DNA from: Pantoea trifolii | GTDB lineage: Bacteria; Pseudomonadota; Gammaproteobacteria; Enterobacterales; Enterobacteriaceae | Length of the DNA stretch: 64,000 bases | Assembly: GCF_024506435.1 (NCBI RefSeq) | Contig: NZ_JANIET010000001.1 | Location: forward strand, 2,294,001-2,358,000 | Direction of reading: 5' to 3' | Part shown: one piece after another, positions 50,280 to 61,959 of the stretch | Layout of the letters: each line of letters opens with the position of its first letter | Position numbering within the stretch: position 1 is the stretch's first letter | Made by a program: the position numbers and the translations under genes | Notes under the pieces: generated by a model | Told to the model about the DNA's origin: nothing | Databases searched by the model: none | What the model saw: the letters and a program-made list of their open reading frames with translations, nothing else

Positions 50280-50305
50280 GAAATTCAATGCAACCCGTAA
50301 ATAAC

Positions 50306-51061
50306 ATGCCGCCACTTGTTACCCTTGAAAACATTTCTGTGAAATTCTCCCAGCGTCCAGTGCTTGCAGGCATTAGCCTTACACTTGAGCCGGGAAAAAT
50401 TCTCACGCTGCTCGGCCCGAATGGCGCCGGCAAATCCACGCTGGTGCGCGCGGTGCTGGGGCTGCTCAAACCCACCAGCGGCAGCGTCAAGCGTGCCACT
50501 GATTTGCGTATCGGTTATGTGCCGCAAAAACTGCACATTGACCCGACATTACCGATCACCGTAGAACGCTTTATGCGTTTGTCCCGTGGCACCAAACGCG
50601 ATGCCATTTTGCCGGCGCTGAAGCGCGTTCAGGCTGGACATCTGCTGCACGCGACGCTGCAAAAACTCTCCGGCGGTGAAACCCAGCGAGTGCTGCTGGC
50701 GCGCGCATTGCTTAATGAGCCGCAGTTGCTAGTACTCGATGAACCAACTCAAGGCGTTGACGTCAACGGCCAGGTTGCGCTGTACGATTTGATCGATCAA
50801 TTGCGCCGCGAACTGAACTGTGGCGTGCTGATGGTTTCACACGACCTGCATCTGGTGATGGCGAAAACCGACGAAGTGTTGTGTCTCAACCATCACATCT
50901 GCTGTTCCGGCACGCCAGAAGCGGTGTCACAACATCCCGAATTTATTGCGATGTTTGGCCCACGCGGCGCGCAGCAGTTGGCGATTTATCGTCATCATCA
51001 TAATCACCGTCACGATTTACAGGGACGCATTGTTCTGCGCAAAGGAAATGGCCCGTCATGA
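50306..51061 (+). CDS. znuC: Zinc ABC transporter ATPase ZnuC
   Basis: 251 residues from ATG 50306, matching E. coli length and N-terminus ([11 protein letters not shown]). Walker A GPNGAGKS, signature [15 protein letters not shown], Walker B LLVLDEP, H-loop VSHD, and a His-rich tail ([11 protein letters not shown]). An earlier in-frame ATG (50288) lies only nine bases from the Zur box, leaving almost no leader, so it is less likely. Overlaps znuB by four bases. Confidence 0.95.
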   Translation: MPPLVTLENISVKFSQRPVLAGISLTLEPGKILTLLGPNGAGKSTLVRAVLGLLKPTSGSVKRATDLRIGYVPQKLHIDPTLPITVERFMRLSRGTKRDAILPALKRVQAGHLLHATLQKLSGGETQRVLLARALLNEPQLLVLDEPTQGVDVNGQVALYDLIDQLRRELNCGVLMVSHDLHLVMAKTDEVLCLNHHICCSGTPEAVSQHPEFIAMFGPRGAQQLAIYRHHHNHRHDLQGRIVLRKGNGPS

Positions 51062-51843
51062 TTGAACTGTTATTACCTGGCTGGCTTGGCGGCGTTTTGC
51101 TGGCGCTGGCAGCCGGTCCACTTGGCTCGTTTGTGGTTTGGCGCCGTATGTCCTACTTTGGCGATACGCTTGCGCATGCATCCTTGCTGGGTGTGGCGTT
51201 TGGTTTGCTGCTTAACGTGAATCCCTACTATGCGGTGATTTTGGTGACCGTGTGTCTGGCATTGGGATTGGTGTGGCTGGAGCGTCGCCCGCATCTGGCC
51301 ATCGACACTCTGCTCGGTATTATGGCGCACAGCGCGCTGTCGTTGGGTCTAGTGGTTGTCAGTCTGATGCAAGGCGTGCGTGTTGACCTGATGGCTTATC
51401 TGTTTGGCGATCTGCTGGCGGTGACGCCCGATGACTTATGGATGATGGGCGGCGGCGTGGCGATTGTACTGGCGGTGATGGCGTGGCAGTGGAATTCACT
51501 GTTGTCGATGACCATCAGCCCGGAGCTGGCGCAGGTCGATGGCGTCAACATTCAGCGCACGCGTTTGATGCTGATGCTGGTGACGGCATTAACCATCGGC
51601 GTGGCAATGAAGTTTGTGGGTGCCTTGATCATTACATCGCTGCTGATTATCCCGGCGGCGACGGCACGTCGCTTCTCGCGCTCACCGGAACAGATGGCCG
51701 GTTTTGCGGTGATTGCCGGTATTATCGCGGTGACCGGCGGACTCACCTTCTCCGCCACCTATGATACGCCAGCCGGTCCTTCGGTGGTGTTATGCGCCGC
51801 GGTGTTGTTCATCATCAGCATGGCAAAAAAACCGGCGGCATAA
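51058..51843 (+). CDS. znuB: Zinc ABC transporter permease ZnuB
   Basis: 261 residues, same as E. coli; about eight membrane helices of the ABC-3 family with the [19 protein letters not shown] segment. Start ATG overlaps the znuC stop (ATGA), coupling the two. Convergent with ruvB six bases away. Confidence 0.97.
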   Translation: MIELLLPGWLGGVLLALAAGPLGSFVVWRRMSYFGDTLAHASLLGVAFGLLLNVNPYYAVILVTVCLALGLVWLERRPHLAIDTLLGIMAHSALSLGLVVVSLMQGVRVDLMAYLFGDLLAVTPDDLWMMGGGVAIVLAVMAWQWNSLLSMTISPELAQVDGVNIQRTRLMLMLVTALTIGVAMKFVGALIITSLLIIPAATARRFSRSPEQMAGFAVIAGIIAVTGGLTFSATYDTPAGPSVVLCAAVLFIISMAKKPAA

Positions 51844-51849
51844 CGCCGG

Positions 51850-52854
51850 TTACTCTTCGCGACTGATGCTAAAGTGTTTATAAGCATGCTGCGTTGCCAT
51901 TCGGCCGCGTGGCGTGCGTTGAATGAATCCTTGCTGGATCAGGAAGGGTTCAATCACATCTTCGATAGTTTCCCGCTCTTCGCCGATTGCCGCAGCCAGA
52001 TTATCTAAGCCAACCGGACCACCCGAGAACTTATCGATAATCGCCAGCAGCAATTTGCGATCCATGTAATCAAAACCCTGGCTGTCGACGTTAAGCATAT
52101 CCAGCGCGCTGGCTGACACTTCGCCGCTCAGATTGCCGTTGGCACGCACTTCCGCAAAGTCACGCACGCGGCGCAGCAGGCGGTTTGCGATACGCGGCGT
52201 ACCGCGCGCACGACGTGCAATCTCTAACGCGCCCTCTTCACTCAACGCCAGGCCAAGACAGGCCGCGCTACGGCCAACGATGTGCTGCAGATCGGGGACG
52301 TTGTAGAACTCAAGGCGCTGCACGATGCCGAAGCGGTCACGCAGTGGCGAGGTTAAAGAACCGGCGCGCGTGGTGGCGCCAATCAGGGTAAACGGCGGCA
52401 GATCGAGCTTAATCGAACGCGCCGCGGGACCTTCACCGATCATGATATCCAATTGATAATCTTCCATCGCCGGATACAGCACTTCTTCAACCACCGGCGA
52501 CAGGCGATGGATCTCATCGATAAACAGCACATCATGCGGCTCAAGATTGGTAAGCATCGCCGCCAGATCGCCGGCTTTTTCCAGCACCGGTCCGGAGGTC
52601 GTGCGCAGATTGACGCCCATTTCATTGGCGACAATATTAGCCAGCGTGGTTTTACCCAATCCCGGCGGGCCGAAAATCAGCAGATGATCGAGGGCATCGC
52701 CACGCAGTTTCGCCGCCTGGATGAAAATCTCCATCTGCTCGCGCACCTGCGGCTGACCAACATATTCTGTCAGCAGCTTGGGACGAATGGCACGATCGAG
52801 CGTTTCTTCTTCGTTAAAGGAACTGCCCGAGACCAGGCGATCGGCTTCAATCAT
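51850..52854 (-). CDS. ruvB: Holliday junction branch migration ATPase RuvB
   Basis: 334 residues. Walker [10 protein letters not shown], Walker B FIDEIHR, sensor 1 [18 protein letters not shown], and the winged helix with [11 protein letters not shown]. Hexameric motor that moves Holliday junctions with RuvA. Eight bases after ruvA. Confidence 0.98.
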   Translation of the reverse strand: MIEADRLVSGSSFNEEETLDRAIRPKLLTEYVGQPQVREQMEIFIQAAKLRGDALDHLLIFGPPGLGKTTLANIVANEMGVNLRTTSGPVLEKAGDLAAMLTNLEPHDVLFIDEIHRLSPVVEEVLYPAMEDYQLDIMIGEGPAARSIKLDLPPFTLIGATTRAGSLTSPLRDRFGIVQRLEFYNVPDLQHIVGRSAACLGLALSEEGALEIARRARGTPRIANRLLRRVRDFAEVRANGNLSGEVSASALDMLNVDSQGFDYMDRKLLLAIIDKFSGGPVGLDNLAAAIGEERETIEDVIEPFLIQQGFIQRTPRGRMATQHAYKHFSISREE

Positions 52855-52862
52855 GCTTTACC

Positions 52863-53477
52863 TCAAATAGCTGCGCGCAGGGCTTCACGAATCAGGGTTT
52901 CGCAATCTGCATCCGGTTTACCGACTTTGCTGATCATCCGGCTGGCTTCCTGCGGTTTATAGCCGAGAGCCACCAGCGCTGAAACCGCTTCGGCTTCAGC
53001 ATCGTTATTGTCTTGTGCGGCGGAAGGCGTGGTCAACGTAAAGGTTGAATCACCACCAAACAGATCGCCGTGCATGCCGATAAAGCGATCTTTCATCTCC
53101 ACAATCAAACGCTCGGCGGTTTTTTTACCCACGCCCGGCAGTTTGATCAGAGAGGCAATCTCTTGTCGCTCAACGGCAGTCACAAATTGCTGCGCTGACA
53201 TTCCCGACAAAATCGCCAGCGCCAGTTTAGGCCCAACGCCATTCACCTTGACCAGCTCGCGGAACAGCGTGCGTTCCTGCTTGTTGTTAAAACCGAACAG
53301 CAGCTGCGCATCTTCACGCACTACGAACTGAGTGAAGATGATCGCTTCCTGATTGATCTCCGGCAGCTCGTAAAAGCAGGTCATTGGCATGTGCACTTCA
53401 TAACCGACACCATGCGCCTCAATCAACACCAGCGGCGGCTGTTTTTCCAGAATGTTGCCTCGTAAACGACCAATCAC
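52863..53477 (-). CDS. ruvA: Holliday junction DNA-binding protein RuvA
   Basis: 204 residues: OB fold (about 1-64), the tandem helix-hairpin-helix region ([29 protein letters not shown]) and the flexible C-terminal RuvB-binding domain ([14 protein letters not shown]). First gene of ruvAB, SOS-controlled in E. coli; no clear LexA box was identified here. Confidence 0.98.
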   Translation of the reverse strand: MIGRLRGNILEKQPPLVLIEAHGVGYEVHMPMTCFYELPEINQEAIIFTQFVVREDAQLLFGFNNKQERTLFRELVKVNGVGPKLALAILSGMSAQQFVTAVERQEIASLIKLPGVGKKTAERLIVEMKDRFIGMHGDLFGGDSTFTLTTPSAAQDNNDAEAEAVSALVALGYKPQEASRMISKVGKPDADCETLIREALRAAI

Positions 53478-53520
53478 CTGAGCAGTTCCTTAATCTGTAA
53501 GTAAGCCTGAGTTTATAGCA

Positions 53521-53549
53521 TAAAAAAGGCTGGATGAATATCCAGCCTT
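53521..53549 (-). terminator. Terminator of ruvC
   Basis: Minus-strand stem AAGGCTGGAT / ATCCAGCCTT with loop ATTC and a run of six T. Confidence 0.9.
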
Positions 53550-53557
53550 GGCGTTTG

Positions 53558-54085
53558 CTAACCCGATCGCATGCGCCCGCGCGTCATCACCAATTTGGTG
53601 TCACTCATGCGCACCGCATTTTGGCTCATATGGCAATGCGTGATGGCGATGGCCAGCGCATCGGCGGCATCCGCTTGCGGATTGGCTGGCAGTTTCAGCA
53701 AGGTTCGCACCATATGCTGTACCTGACTTTTCTCTGCGCCGCCGGTGCCGGTGACGGTTTGCTTCACCTGACGCGCCGCATATTCAAACACCGGCAAATC
53801 ATGATTCACCGCCGCGACAATCGCTGCACCGCGCGCCTGGCCCAGCTTGAGCGCTGAGTCCGCATTCTTCGCCATAAACACCTGCTCGATGGCGAAATAG
53901 TCGGGTGAGAACTGCGTGATGATTTCGCTAACGCCTGCGTAGATCAGTTTGAGGCGCGTCGGCAAATCGGTGACGCTGGTGCGGATACAGCCGCTGCCCA
54001 GATAGGTAAGCTGGCGGCCGGTTTGGCGGATAACACCGTAACCGGTGACGCGCGAGCCGGGATCGATCCCGAGAATTATCGCCAC
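53558..54085 (-). CDS. ruvC: Holliday junction endonuclease RuvC
   Basis: 175 residues. Acidic active site seen as [14 protein letters not shown] (Asp8 here), FAIEQVF (Glu), and [12 protein letters not shown] (Asp pair). Cuts Holliday junctions in RuvAB complexes. Separated from ruvAB by a terminator; the E. coli yebB that lies in between is absent. Probably in one unit with yebC. Confidence 0.97.
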   Translation of the reverse strand: MAIILGIDPGSRVTGYGVIRQTGRQLTYLGSGCIRTSVTDLPTRLKLIYAGVSEIITQFSPDYFAIEQVFMAKNADSALKLGQARGAAIVAAVNHDLPVFEYAARQVKQTVTGTGGAEKSQVQHMVRTLLKLPANPQADAADALAIAITHCHMSQNAVRMSDTKLVMTRGRMRSG

Positions 54086-54122
54086 AGCGCGTCTCCGGTG
54101 AGTGGGGTTTTAAGCAACGCCA

Positions 54123-54866
54123 TTACAGCGTTTCTGCGATCTCATCAGAGATTTCACCGTTATGGTAAACTTCCTGCACGTCGTCACAGTCTTCCAGCAT
54201 GTCGATCAGGCGCAGCAGTTTCGGCGCAGTTTCGGCATCCATTTCGGCTTTGGTGGAAGGGATCATCGAGACTTCAGCCGAGTCCGCTTTCAGACCGCCC
54301 GCTTCCAGCGCATCACGCACTGCACCCATCTCTTCCCATGCGGTGAAGACATCAATCGCGCCGTCGTCATAGGCCACAACGTCTTCTGCACCGGCTTCCA
54401 GCGCCGCTTCCATCACTGCATCTTCGTCCTGACCTGGCGCGAAGGAGATAACACCCTTCTTACTGAACAGGTAAGCAACAGAACCGTCAGTACCGAGGTT
54501 GCCACCGGTTTTGGTGAAGGCATGACGCACTTCACCCACGGTACGGTTACGGTTGTCGCTCAGGCACTCAATCATTACCGCTGAGCCGCCCGGACCGTAA
54601 CCTTCATAAATGATGGTTTCCATGTTGGAATCATCTTCACCGCCCACGCCGCGTGCGATAGCACGGTTCATGGTGTCGCGCGTCATGTTGTTAGACAGCG
54701 CTTTGTCCATCGCTGCGCGCAGACGTGGGTTAGAACCCGCATCGCCACCGCCCAGCTTCGCGGCGGTGACCAGCTCGCGAATGATTTTGGTGAAGATTTT
54801 ACCGCGCTTAGCGTCCTGAGCAGCCTTGCGGTGCTTGGTGTTCGCCCATTTACTGTGTCCAGCCAT
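54123..54866 (-). CDS. yebC: YebC/PmpR-family protein
   Basis: 247 residues with the family start [21 protein letters not shown] and three-domain fold. Recent work places YebC proteins at the ribosome, helping translation of proline stretches, besides earlier reports of DNA binding. Start ATG behind GGAGATAATGTAAG. A structured 240-base leader lies upstream. Confidence 0.96.
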   Translation of the reverse strand: MAGHSKWANTKHRKAAQDAKRGKIFTKIIRELVTAAKLGGGDAGSNPRLRAAMDKALSNNMTRDTMNRAIARGVGGEDDSNMETIIYEGYGPGGSAVMIECLSDNRNRTVGEVRHAFTKTGGNLGTDGSVAYLFSKKGVISFAPGQDEDAVMEAALEAGAEDVVAYDDGAIDVFTAWEEMGAVRDALEAGGLKADSAEVSMIPSTKAEMDAETAPKLLRLIDMLEDCDDVQEVYHNGEISDEIAETL

Positions 54867-55107
54867 CTTACATTATCTCCGATCTTTTACTGGGTGCAGG
54901 CTATCTTACTTGCGATCTTGTCCCCCGGCAGTGCTCGCAATCCTCACGTACAAAAGTACGCTCCGGTTGCTGTGCGCTGGCGGTGAACAACCTCGCGGCG
55001 CCGATTACGCCTGACTGTTCGATATTGTTCGGTGCGTTGGTATCAAACACACCAGATTCATAAAACTTAATGCATTCGCCACGGGAAAAACGCGCGGCGG
55101 CGAGCAT
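54867..55107 (-). other. Leader region of yebC with a conserved-looking hairpin block
   Basis: No gene is supported. On the minus strand a hairpin CGTAC-TTTT-GTACG (54960-54947) sits in a GC-rich block that resembles leader elements seen upstream of several enteric genes, from memory. A 68-codon open frame crosses it, but has poor coding character and no ribosome site. Confidence 0.4.
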
Positions 55108-55539
55108 TCAGATAAATTCTTCAATTGCCTGGCGGTTACTCCAGGACTTGGTGAGGGCTGCGGCAGCGGCGGGTTCGAGCCAGCGCGCGGCGAGATGCTC
55201 GGTGAGCAGCAGCTCGCGCTCTGCGGGTATCGCCAATCTGAACCAGTGTTCGCGATTGTGCGTGGTGCCCGGTGCGTAACGATGGCGATAGTGCGGGAAG
55301 ATCTCAAACTCGATTTGCTTGTGGCAATCGTCCAGCACTAACTTTTCGTGCGCAATATCGATGGCAAGTTCTTCTAACACTTCGCGCTGAGCCGCCTGGC
55401 GCGGGGTTTCGCCCGCTTCCAGGCTGCCAGTGACCGATTGCCAGAAGCTGTCGTCATCACGTCGCTGCAGCATTAACACCCGGCCGGTATCGCGGGCAAA
55501 AATCACCACCAGCACCGAAACCGGATGTTTAAAGCCCAT
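55108..55539 (-). CDS. nudB: Dihydroneopterin triphosphate diphosphatase NudB
   Basis: 143 residues from ATG 55539 ([12 protein letters not shown]), which overlaps the aspS stop as TAATG, so coupled to it. Nudix box GSLEAGETPRQAAQREVLEELAI is complete; the end TKSWSNRQAIEEFI matches E. coli. Removes pyrophosphate from dihydroneopterin triphosphate in folate synthesis. Confidence 0.96.
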   Translation of the reverse strand: MGFKHPVSVLVVIFARDTGRVLMLQRRDDDSFWQSVTGSLEAGETPRQAAQREVLEELAIDIAHEKLVLDDCHKQIEFEIFPHYRHRYAPGTTHNREHWFRLAIPAERELLLTEHLAARWLEPAAAAALTKSWSNRQAIEEFI

Positions 55540-57320
55540 TACTTGTTCTCTGTCTTTTTTTTCTTCGGCGCCACCAGAATGCCGAGGTCCAGCAACGCAG
55601 CTGGATTGGCTTCGCTTGGGGCTTCGGTCATCATGCACGCTGCGGCGGTGGTTTTCGGGAACGCGATCACATCACGGATGTTATCGGTGCCGGTCAACAG
55701 CATGGTCAGACGATCCAGACCGAACGCCAGGCCCGCGTGCGGCGGCGTACCGTATTTCAGTGCGTCGAGCAGGAAGCCAAACTTCTCACGCTGCTCTTCT
55801 TCGGTGATACCGAGAATACTGAATACCGTCTGCTGCATTTTTCCGCTGTGGATACGTACGGAACCGCCGCCCACTTCGTAGCCGTTAATCACCATATCGT
55901 AGGCATTGGCCACCGCTTGTACCGGATCGGTTGCCAGCTCTTCTGCGCTCAGGTCTTTCGGCGACGTGAACGGATGGTGCATCGCTGCCAGGCCGCCCTC
56001 TTCATCTTCCTCAAACATGGGGAAATCGATTACCCACAGCGGTGCCCAGGCTTTGTCATCGGTGATCTGCAGATCGCGGCCCACTTTCAGACGCAGCGCG
56101 CCCAGCGCATCTGCTACCACTTTAGCGCGGTCCGCGCCGAAGAAGATCAGATCGCCATCTTGTGCGCCCGTGCGGTTGAGAATGTCTTCAACGATTTCTG
56201 CGCTGAGGAACTTGGCAACCGGGCTTTGAACGCCTTCGAAGCCTTTGGCGCGTTCGTTGATCTTCATCCACGCCAGACCCTTGGCGCCGTAGATTTTGAC
56301 AAATTCGCCGTACTCATCGATTTGCTTACGCGTCAGCGCAGCGCCGCCCGGTACGCGCAGGGCCGCCACGCGGCCTTTGGCATCGTTGGCCGGACCGGCA
56401 AACACCTGGAACTCTACGTTTTTCAGCAGATCGGCAACGTCCACCAGCTCCATCGGGTTACGCAGGTCTGGCTTATCGGAACCGTAACGGTTCATCGCTT
56501 CCGCAAAGGTCATCTGCGGGAAGTCACCGAGATCCACGCCTTTGATGTTGATCCACAGTTCACGAATCAGACGTTCCATCTTTTCACGCACCTGCTCGGC
56601 GGTCATGAAAGAGGTTTCCACGTCGATCTGGGTGAATTCTGGCTGACGATCGGCACGCAGATCCTCGTCACGGAAACACTTAACGATCTGATAGTAGCGG
56701 TCAAAACCCGACATCATCAGCAGCTGTTTGAACAGCTGTGGCGACTGTGGCAGCGCGTAGAATTTACCTTTATGTACGCGGCTCGGTACCAGATAGTCAC
56801 GCGCGCCTTCTGGCGTGGCTTTGGTCAGCATTGGCGTTTCGATATCGAGGAAGCCCTGGTCGTCCATAAAGCGACGCACGAAGCTGGTAATTTTAGCGCG
56901 GGTTTTCAAACGCTGCGCCATTTCCGGACGACGCAGGTCCAGATAGCGATAGGTCAGGCGCGCTTCTTCGCTGTTCACCTGGTTAGAGTCCAGCGGCAGC
57001 GGTTCAGCACGGTTGATGATGTTGAGCTCATGAGCAAACACTTCGACTTCGCCGGTTGCCATGTCGCTGTTTTTATTCTTTTCGTCACGTGCACGCACGG
57101 TGCCGGTGATCTGGATACAGAATTCGTTACGCAGCTCAGATGCCAGCTGGAAAGCGTCCTGACGATCGGCATCGAAGAACACCTGTGCGATACCTTCACG
57201 GTCACGCATATCGATAAAAATCAGGCTACCCAGATCGCGACGGCGATTTACCCAGCCGCAGAGAGTGACTTGCTGACCCACGTGAGACAGATTGAGCTGT
57301 CCGCAATATTCTGTACGCAT
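55539..57320 (-). CDS. aspS: Aspartyl-tRNA synthetase AspS
   Basis: 593 residues, bacterial type. OB-fold anticodon domain (about 1-105), class II core with motif 2 [18 protein letters not shown], the GAD insertion domain (about 290-420), and motif 3 [13 protein letters not shown]. Charges tRNA-Asp. A promoter with TATAAT lies about 85 bases before the ATG. Confidence 0.98.
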   Translation of the reverse strand: MRTEYCGQLNLSHVGQQVTLCGWVNRRRDLGSLIFIDMRDREGIAQVFFDADRQDAFQLASELRNEFCIQITGTVRARDEKNKNSDMATGEVEVFAHELNIINRAEPLPLDSNQVNSEEARLTYRYLDLRRPEMAQRLKTRAKITSFVRRFMDDQGFLDIETPMLTKATPEGARDYLVPSRVHKGKFYALPQSPQLFKQLLMMSGFDRYYQIVKCFRDEDLRADRQPEFTQIDVETSFMTAEQVREKMERLIRELWINIKGVDLGDFPQMTFAEAMNRYGSDKPDLRNPMELVDVADLLKNVEFQVFAGPANDAKGRVAALRVPGGAALTRKQIDEYGEFVKIYGAKGLAWMKINERAKGFEGVQSPVAKFLSAEIVEDILNRTGAQDGDLIFFGADRAKVVADALGALRLKVGRDLQITDDKAWAPLWVIDFPMFEEDEEGGLAAMHHPFTSPKDLSAEELATDPVQAVANAYDMVINGYEVGGGSVRIHSGKMQQTVFSILGITEEEQREKFGFLLDALKYGTPPHAGLAFGLDRLTMLLTGTDNIRDVIAFPKTTAAACMMTEAPSEANPAALLDLGILVAPKKKKTENK

Positions 57321-57404
57321 AACGTATCCTTTTAACTTCGCCGCTGCTGCCAGACAACATCAGGCCGCGTAACCTTCTGAGATGCTGTCGCAAAAAAGGC
57401 GGCT

Positions 57405-57433
57405 ATTATAATGGAAAAACCCAGGCAGGATAA
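57405..57433 (-). promoter_or_regulatory. Promoter candidate of aspS
   Basis: Minus strand TTATCC (57433-57428) and perfect TATAAT (57410-57405) spaced by 17 bases. Confidence 0.5.
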
Positions 57434-57552
57434 GTGGAGCCCGATCAAAGCGGACAAAACATTATGCTTTATCGCGCTGTTTTTCCTGCCGACATCAAAA
57501 CAGGGTACATTAAGCCGCCCTTTCCCGCCCCTAAAGGATTCAGGAGTTCGCG

Positions 57553-58374
57553 TTGACACTTCGCATAGGATTACCGCAATGGCAGCACGCGCAATGGAAA
57601 CAGTTTGGCATTGAGACCTTAGCCGACTACGCGCAGCTGTTTGGTTGTGTGGAAGGCAATACCACGTTGTATGCGCTGCCGAAGCCGGAAGTGGTGCTGC
57701 GCTGGCGTGATATGACGCACGACGATTTTCGTTTCTGCTTTAAGTTTCCCGATAGCATCAGCCATAAAGCGGCGCTGCGCGATTGCGATGAGTTGCTGAC
57801 GGAGTTTTTCCGCCTGCTCGATCCGCTGAGCACACGCATTGGTCAATATTGGCTGCAGCTACCCGCCGCGTTTTCACCGGCACAGCTGGTTGATTTATGG
57901 TCCTTTCTCGACAGTTTGCCACGCAATTTCCGCTATGGCGTTGAGGTGCGGCATCAGGCGTTTTTTGCCAAAGGTGAAGCCGAACGCGCGCTGAATCGCG
58001 GTTTACTGGATCGTGGCGTTAATCGGGTAATTTTAGATAGCCGTCCGGTGCATGCTTCAACCTCACAAACCGCCGCCGCCGTGGATGCGCGATCGAAAAA
58101 GCCGCGCGTGCCACCGCATGCGGTGCGCACCGGTTCGCAACCGATGGTGCGTTTCATTGGTAGCGATAGCGCGGCGGAGAGCGTGCCGCTGTTCCAGCCG
58201 TGGCACAGCAAGCTGCAAGCGTGGCAGCTGGATAGCGATCCTATGCTGTTTATTCACACGCCGGATATGGGCGAGGTGTTTCCGCTGATTCAGGCGTTGT
58301 GGCCACAGTTGCAGCAGCTGGAGCCATCGTTACGCGATCTGCCCGACTGGCCGCAGCAATCAAGCCTGTTTTAG
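57553..58374 (+). CDS. yecE: DUF72-family protein YecE
   Basis: 273 residues of the DUF72 TIM-barrel-like family; biochemical role unknown. Matches E. coli YecE along its length (CVEGNTTLYALPKPEVVLRW, YGVEVRHQAFF, VNRVILDSRPVHA, end QQSSLF). Starts at TTG 57553 set by CAGGAGTTCGCG. In E. coli yecD lies between aspS and yecE; here it is absent. Confidence 0.93.
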   Translation: MTLRIGLPQWQHAQWKQFGIETLADYAQLFGCVEGNTTLYALPKPEVVLRWRDMTHDDFRFCFKFPDSISHKAALRDCDELLTEFFRLLDPLSTRIGQYWLQLPAAFSPAQLVDLWSFLDSLPRNFRYGVEVRHQAFFAKGEAERALNRGLLDRGVNRVILDSRPVHASTSQTAAAVDARSKKPRVPPHAVRTGSQPMVRFIGSDSAAESVPLFQPWHSKLQAWQLDSDPMLFIHTPDMGEVFPLIQALWPQLQQLEPSLRDLPDWPQQSSLF

Positions 58375-58419
58375 ACGCAACGCAAAGGATGCAGCCTGGC
58401 CGCGTTTCTGCCAAAATAG

Positions 58420-60146
<1,727 letters not shown>

Positions 60147-60149
60147 TGC

Positions 60150-60770
60150 TTAACGCCGCGATAGCGCCAGCTTCGCGGCAAAGCCAATAAAGACGCAGCC
60201 CGTCAGGCGATCCATCACTTTCAGCACCGCCGGACGGCGTAAATGCGTCGCAAAGTACTGGCTGCTGCCGATTAGCACCGCATTCCACACCAAACCAATC
60301 ACCATGTGTGTGAGCGCCATCAGCGTACACCACAGCGGTACCGATGCGCCCGCCGGGATGAACTGCGGCAGGAAGGTGACGTAGAAGACGCCGACTTTAG
60401 GGTTTAACAAGTTGCCAAATAGCCCGCGTGTGAAGCAGGCAACATAGCTTTGCTCTTTACTCTGCGCATGCTGGCCTTCTTCCGCTTGGGTGCGCGGGTT
60501 GATGAGTAATTTGACGCCGAGATAGAGCAGATAGGCCGCACCGATCCATTTCAGCAGGTTATACGCCATTTCCGAAGCCAGCAGCAGCGCGCCCAATCCC
60601 AATCCCACCGCAACGCCCCACACCAGGCAACCCAGCGTGACGCCAAACGCCGTGGCCGATGCACGCTTCCAGCCTTGCGCGGCGGCTGAACGCAACACTA
60701 ATGCGGTATCAAAACCGGGCGTGAGCGTGAGGATGGTGATGGCGAAAAGGAATGAAAGGATCATTGTCAT
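60150..60770 (-). CDS. LysE/RhtB-family amino-acid exporter
   Basis: 206 residues, about six membrane helices, with the family start LTPGFDTALVLRSAAAQGWK (normally PGPD/N) and GNLLNPKVGVFYVTFLPQF. Exports some amino acid or derivative; the substrate cannot be named. Not present at this spot in E. coli, where torZ-torY follow cmoB. Start at ATG 60770; ATG 60764 is an alternative. Confidence 0.9.
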   Translation of the reverse strand: MTMILSFLFAITILTLTPGFDTALVLRSAAAQGWKRASATAFGVTLGCLVWGVAVGLGLGALLLASEMAYNLLKWIGAAYLLYLGVKLLINPRTQAEEGQHAQSKEQSYVACFTRGLFGNLLNPKVGVFYVTFLPQFIPAGASVPLWCTLMALTHMVIGLVWNAVLIGSSQYFATHLRRPAVLKVMDRLTGCVFIGFAAKLALSRR

Positions 60771-60802
60771 GTGCGGGCTCCCTGTTTAGTTCCGTGCGTT
60801 TC

Positions 60803-60912
60803 AGGCAAAGAATCAGGGCCGCTCCGTAAAGTCGTCGTGAACACATCCTTGTGGACTCTGCCGCCGCATCCATGCGGCGGAAGCTTTACTCTGCGGCCCT
60901 GATTCTTTGCCT
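60803..60912. repeat. Nested palindromic element with perfect 20-bp arms
   Basis: Arms AGGCAAAGAATCAGGGCCGC (60803-60822) and its exact reverse complement (60893-60912) enclose a 70-base centre. Inside, GTAAAG/CTTTAC arms and a perfect 9-bp hairpin CCGCCGCAT / ATGCGGCGG (60861-60880) continue the nested symmetry. The whole would fold as one long stem. It has no coding sequence and no T-run. It probably is a palindromic non-autonomous repeat. Confidence 0.75.
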
Positions 60913-60932
60913 TTATGTGGATTTTGTGCGGT

Positions 60933-61790
60933 TTAATCTTGTGCGGCTGTTTCGCCAGAGGCGTTCCAGTATTGGTATTTATAAGCGGAGCTGAGATGGC
61001 GTTCAATGGTGCCTTTGGCGAATACTTCGGTTTCATGCAGATAACTGAGCGTGCAGTTGCCCACTTCATCCCACAGTTGGCACTCATCCACCGAGCGTAG
61101 CGTGCTGACTGGCGTGGTCGAGGTGCCGTTCAGGCGCAGTTCCCGCCACTGGTTATCGTAGCTGTAAGTATCTTTGCTACGCGCGCTGCTGGATGAAGTC
61201 ACCAATCCTTGTGGATTCCAGCGCCAGCTGCTTTCGCCGTTGGTCATGCTGTCGCTGCCGCGCGCCACGCTTTTTTCCACTCTGAACTGTTTGTCATAGC
61301 GGTAAGTGGTATCGGTAAAGCCATCTTTGCCCATGCTGGTGAATTTATCGGATGAGCTGACGATGTTGCCGTGCTGGCCGATTTGCCAGCTGATGGTGCC
61401 CTGACGGTTATCGACCACTTCCTCCTGCCCCGCTTTGATCACTTTGACCATGTAGGCATATTCCGCCACCCAGCCGCGCTGTACGCGGGCGATATGCTGT
61501 TCCATCGTCAGCAAGACGTTGCCTTCATTTTTGTCGTAGGAGATATCGGCCACCATTAAATCGCCGCACTGATCAAACTGGCCGAGTACGCGCTTTTGCG
61601 AGTCCACGTCTTTGCCAAATTCGCCCACCACCACCTGACGCACCGCGCCTTTGGCATCGCCACCCAGCATGATCCAGTTGTTGCTGCTGGTGATGTTTTT
61701 GCTCATCGGTGGACACGCCGTGCTGACCGCCAGCGCGACACCGCAGTAAGGGAGAATCAGCAGTAAAACTGTATAAGGGATGGATTTCAT
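60933..61790 (-). CDS. Exported protein, possibly of the YnfC (UPF0257) type
   Basis: 285 residues. N-terminal signal peptide (MKSIPYTVLLLILPYCGVALA), several cysteines in the mature part (TACPPM, FDQCGDL, DECQLW, VGNCTL), and YD-like short repeats (TTYRYDKQFRVEK, DTYSYDNQWRELRL). The second half loosely resembles the lipoprotein YnfC, but the first cysteine is not in a clear lipobox. Function unknown. It lies in the torYZ position of E. coli. Confidence 0.75.
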   Translation of the reverse strand: MKSIPYTVLLLILPYCGVALAVSTACPPMSKNITSSNNWIMLGGDAKGAVRQVVVGEFGKDVDSQKRVLGQFDQCGDLMVADISYDKNEGNVLLTMEQHIARVQRGWVAEYAYMVKVIKAGQEEVVDNRQGTISWQIGQHGNIVSSSDKFTSMGKDGFTDTTYRYDKQFRVEKSVARGSDSMTNGESSWRWNPQGLVTSSSSARSKDTYSYDNQWRELRLNGTSTTPVSTLRSVDECQLWDEVGNCTLSYLHETEVFAKGTIERHLSSAYKYQYWNASGETAAQD

Positions 61791-61864
61791 GAAGGTTATC
61801 CGTACGAGACCATAGAGTAATCAAAGCATCATTTACACGATCACGCTATCTCTGCAGGAACGGC

Positions 61865-61950
61865 AGATAAAAAGAACCCCAGTTAGAAGAACTGGGGTTG
61901 GTACTTGCAAACATCACGTCGTTTGGACTGGCGTGCTGCGCGGCAAAATC
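61865..61950 (-). ncRNA. Candidate MicL sRNA 3' region and cutC terminator
   Basis: Downstream of cutC is a strong terminator: minus-strand AACCCCAGTT / AACTGGGGTT (61899-61875) followed by CTTTTT. In E. coli the sigma-E-dependent sRNA MicL, a repressor of lpp, is cut from the cutC 3' end and ends at this terminator. The place fits; its pairing region was not confirmed from memory, so the sRNA call is tentative while the terminator is firm. Confidence 0.4.
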
Positions 61951-61959
61951 GGGGCGAAT

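Noticed and set aside
55737..57335. 532-codon open frame antisense to aspS
   Set aside because: It lies wholly on the other strand of a highly conserved gene. Its composition (many His, Gln, Phe) is what the reverse of GC-rich codons gives, and it has no recognisable domain.
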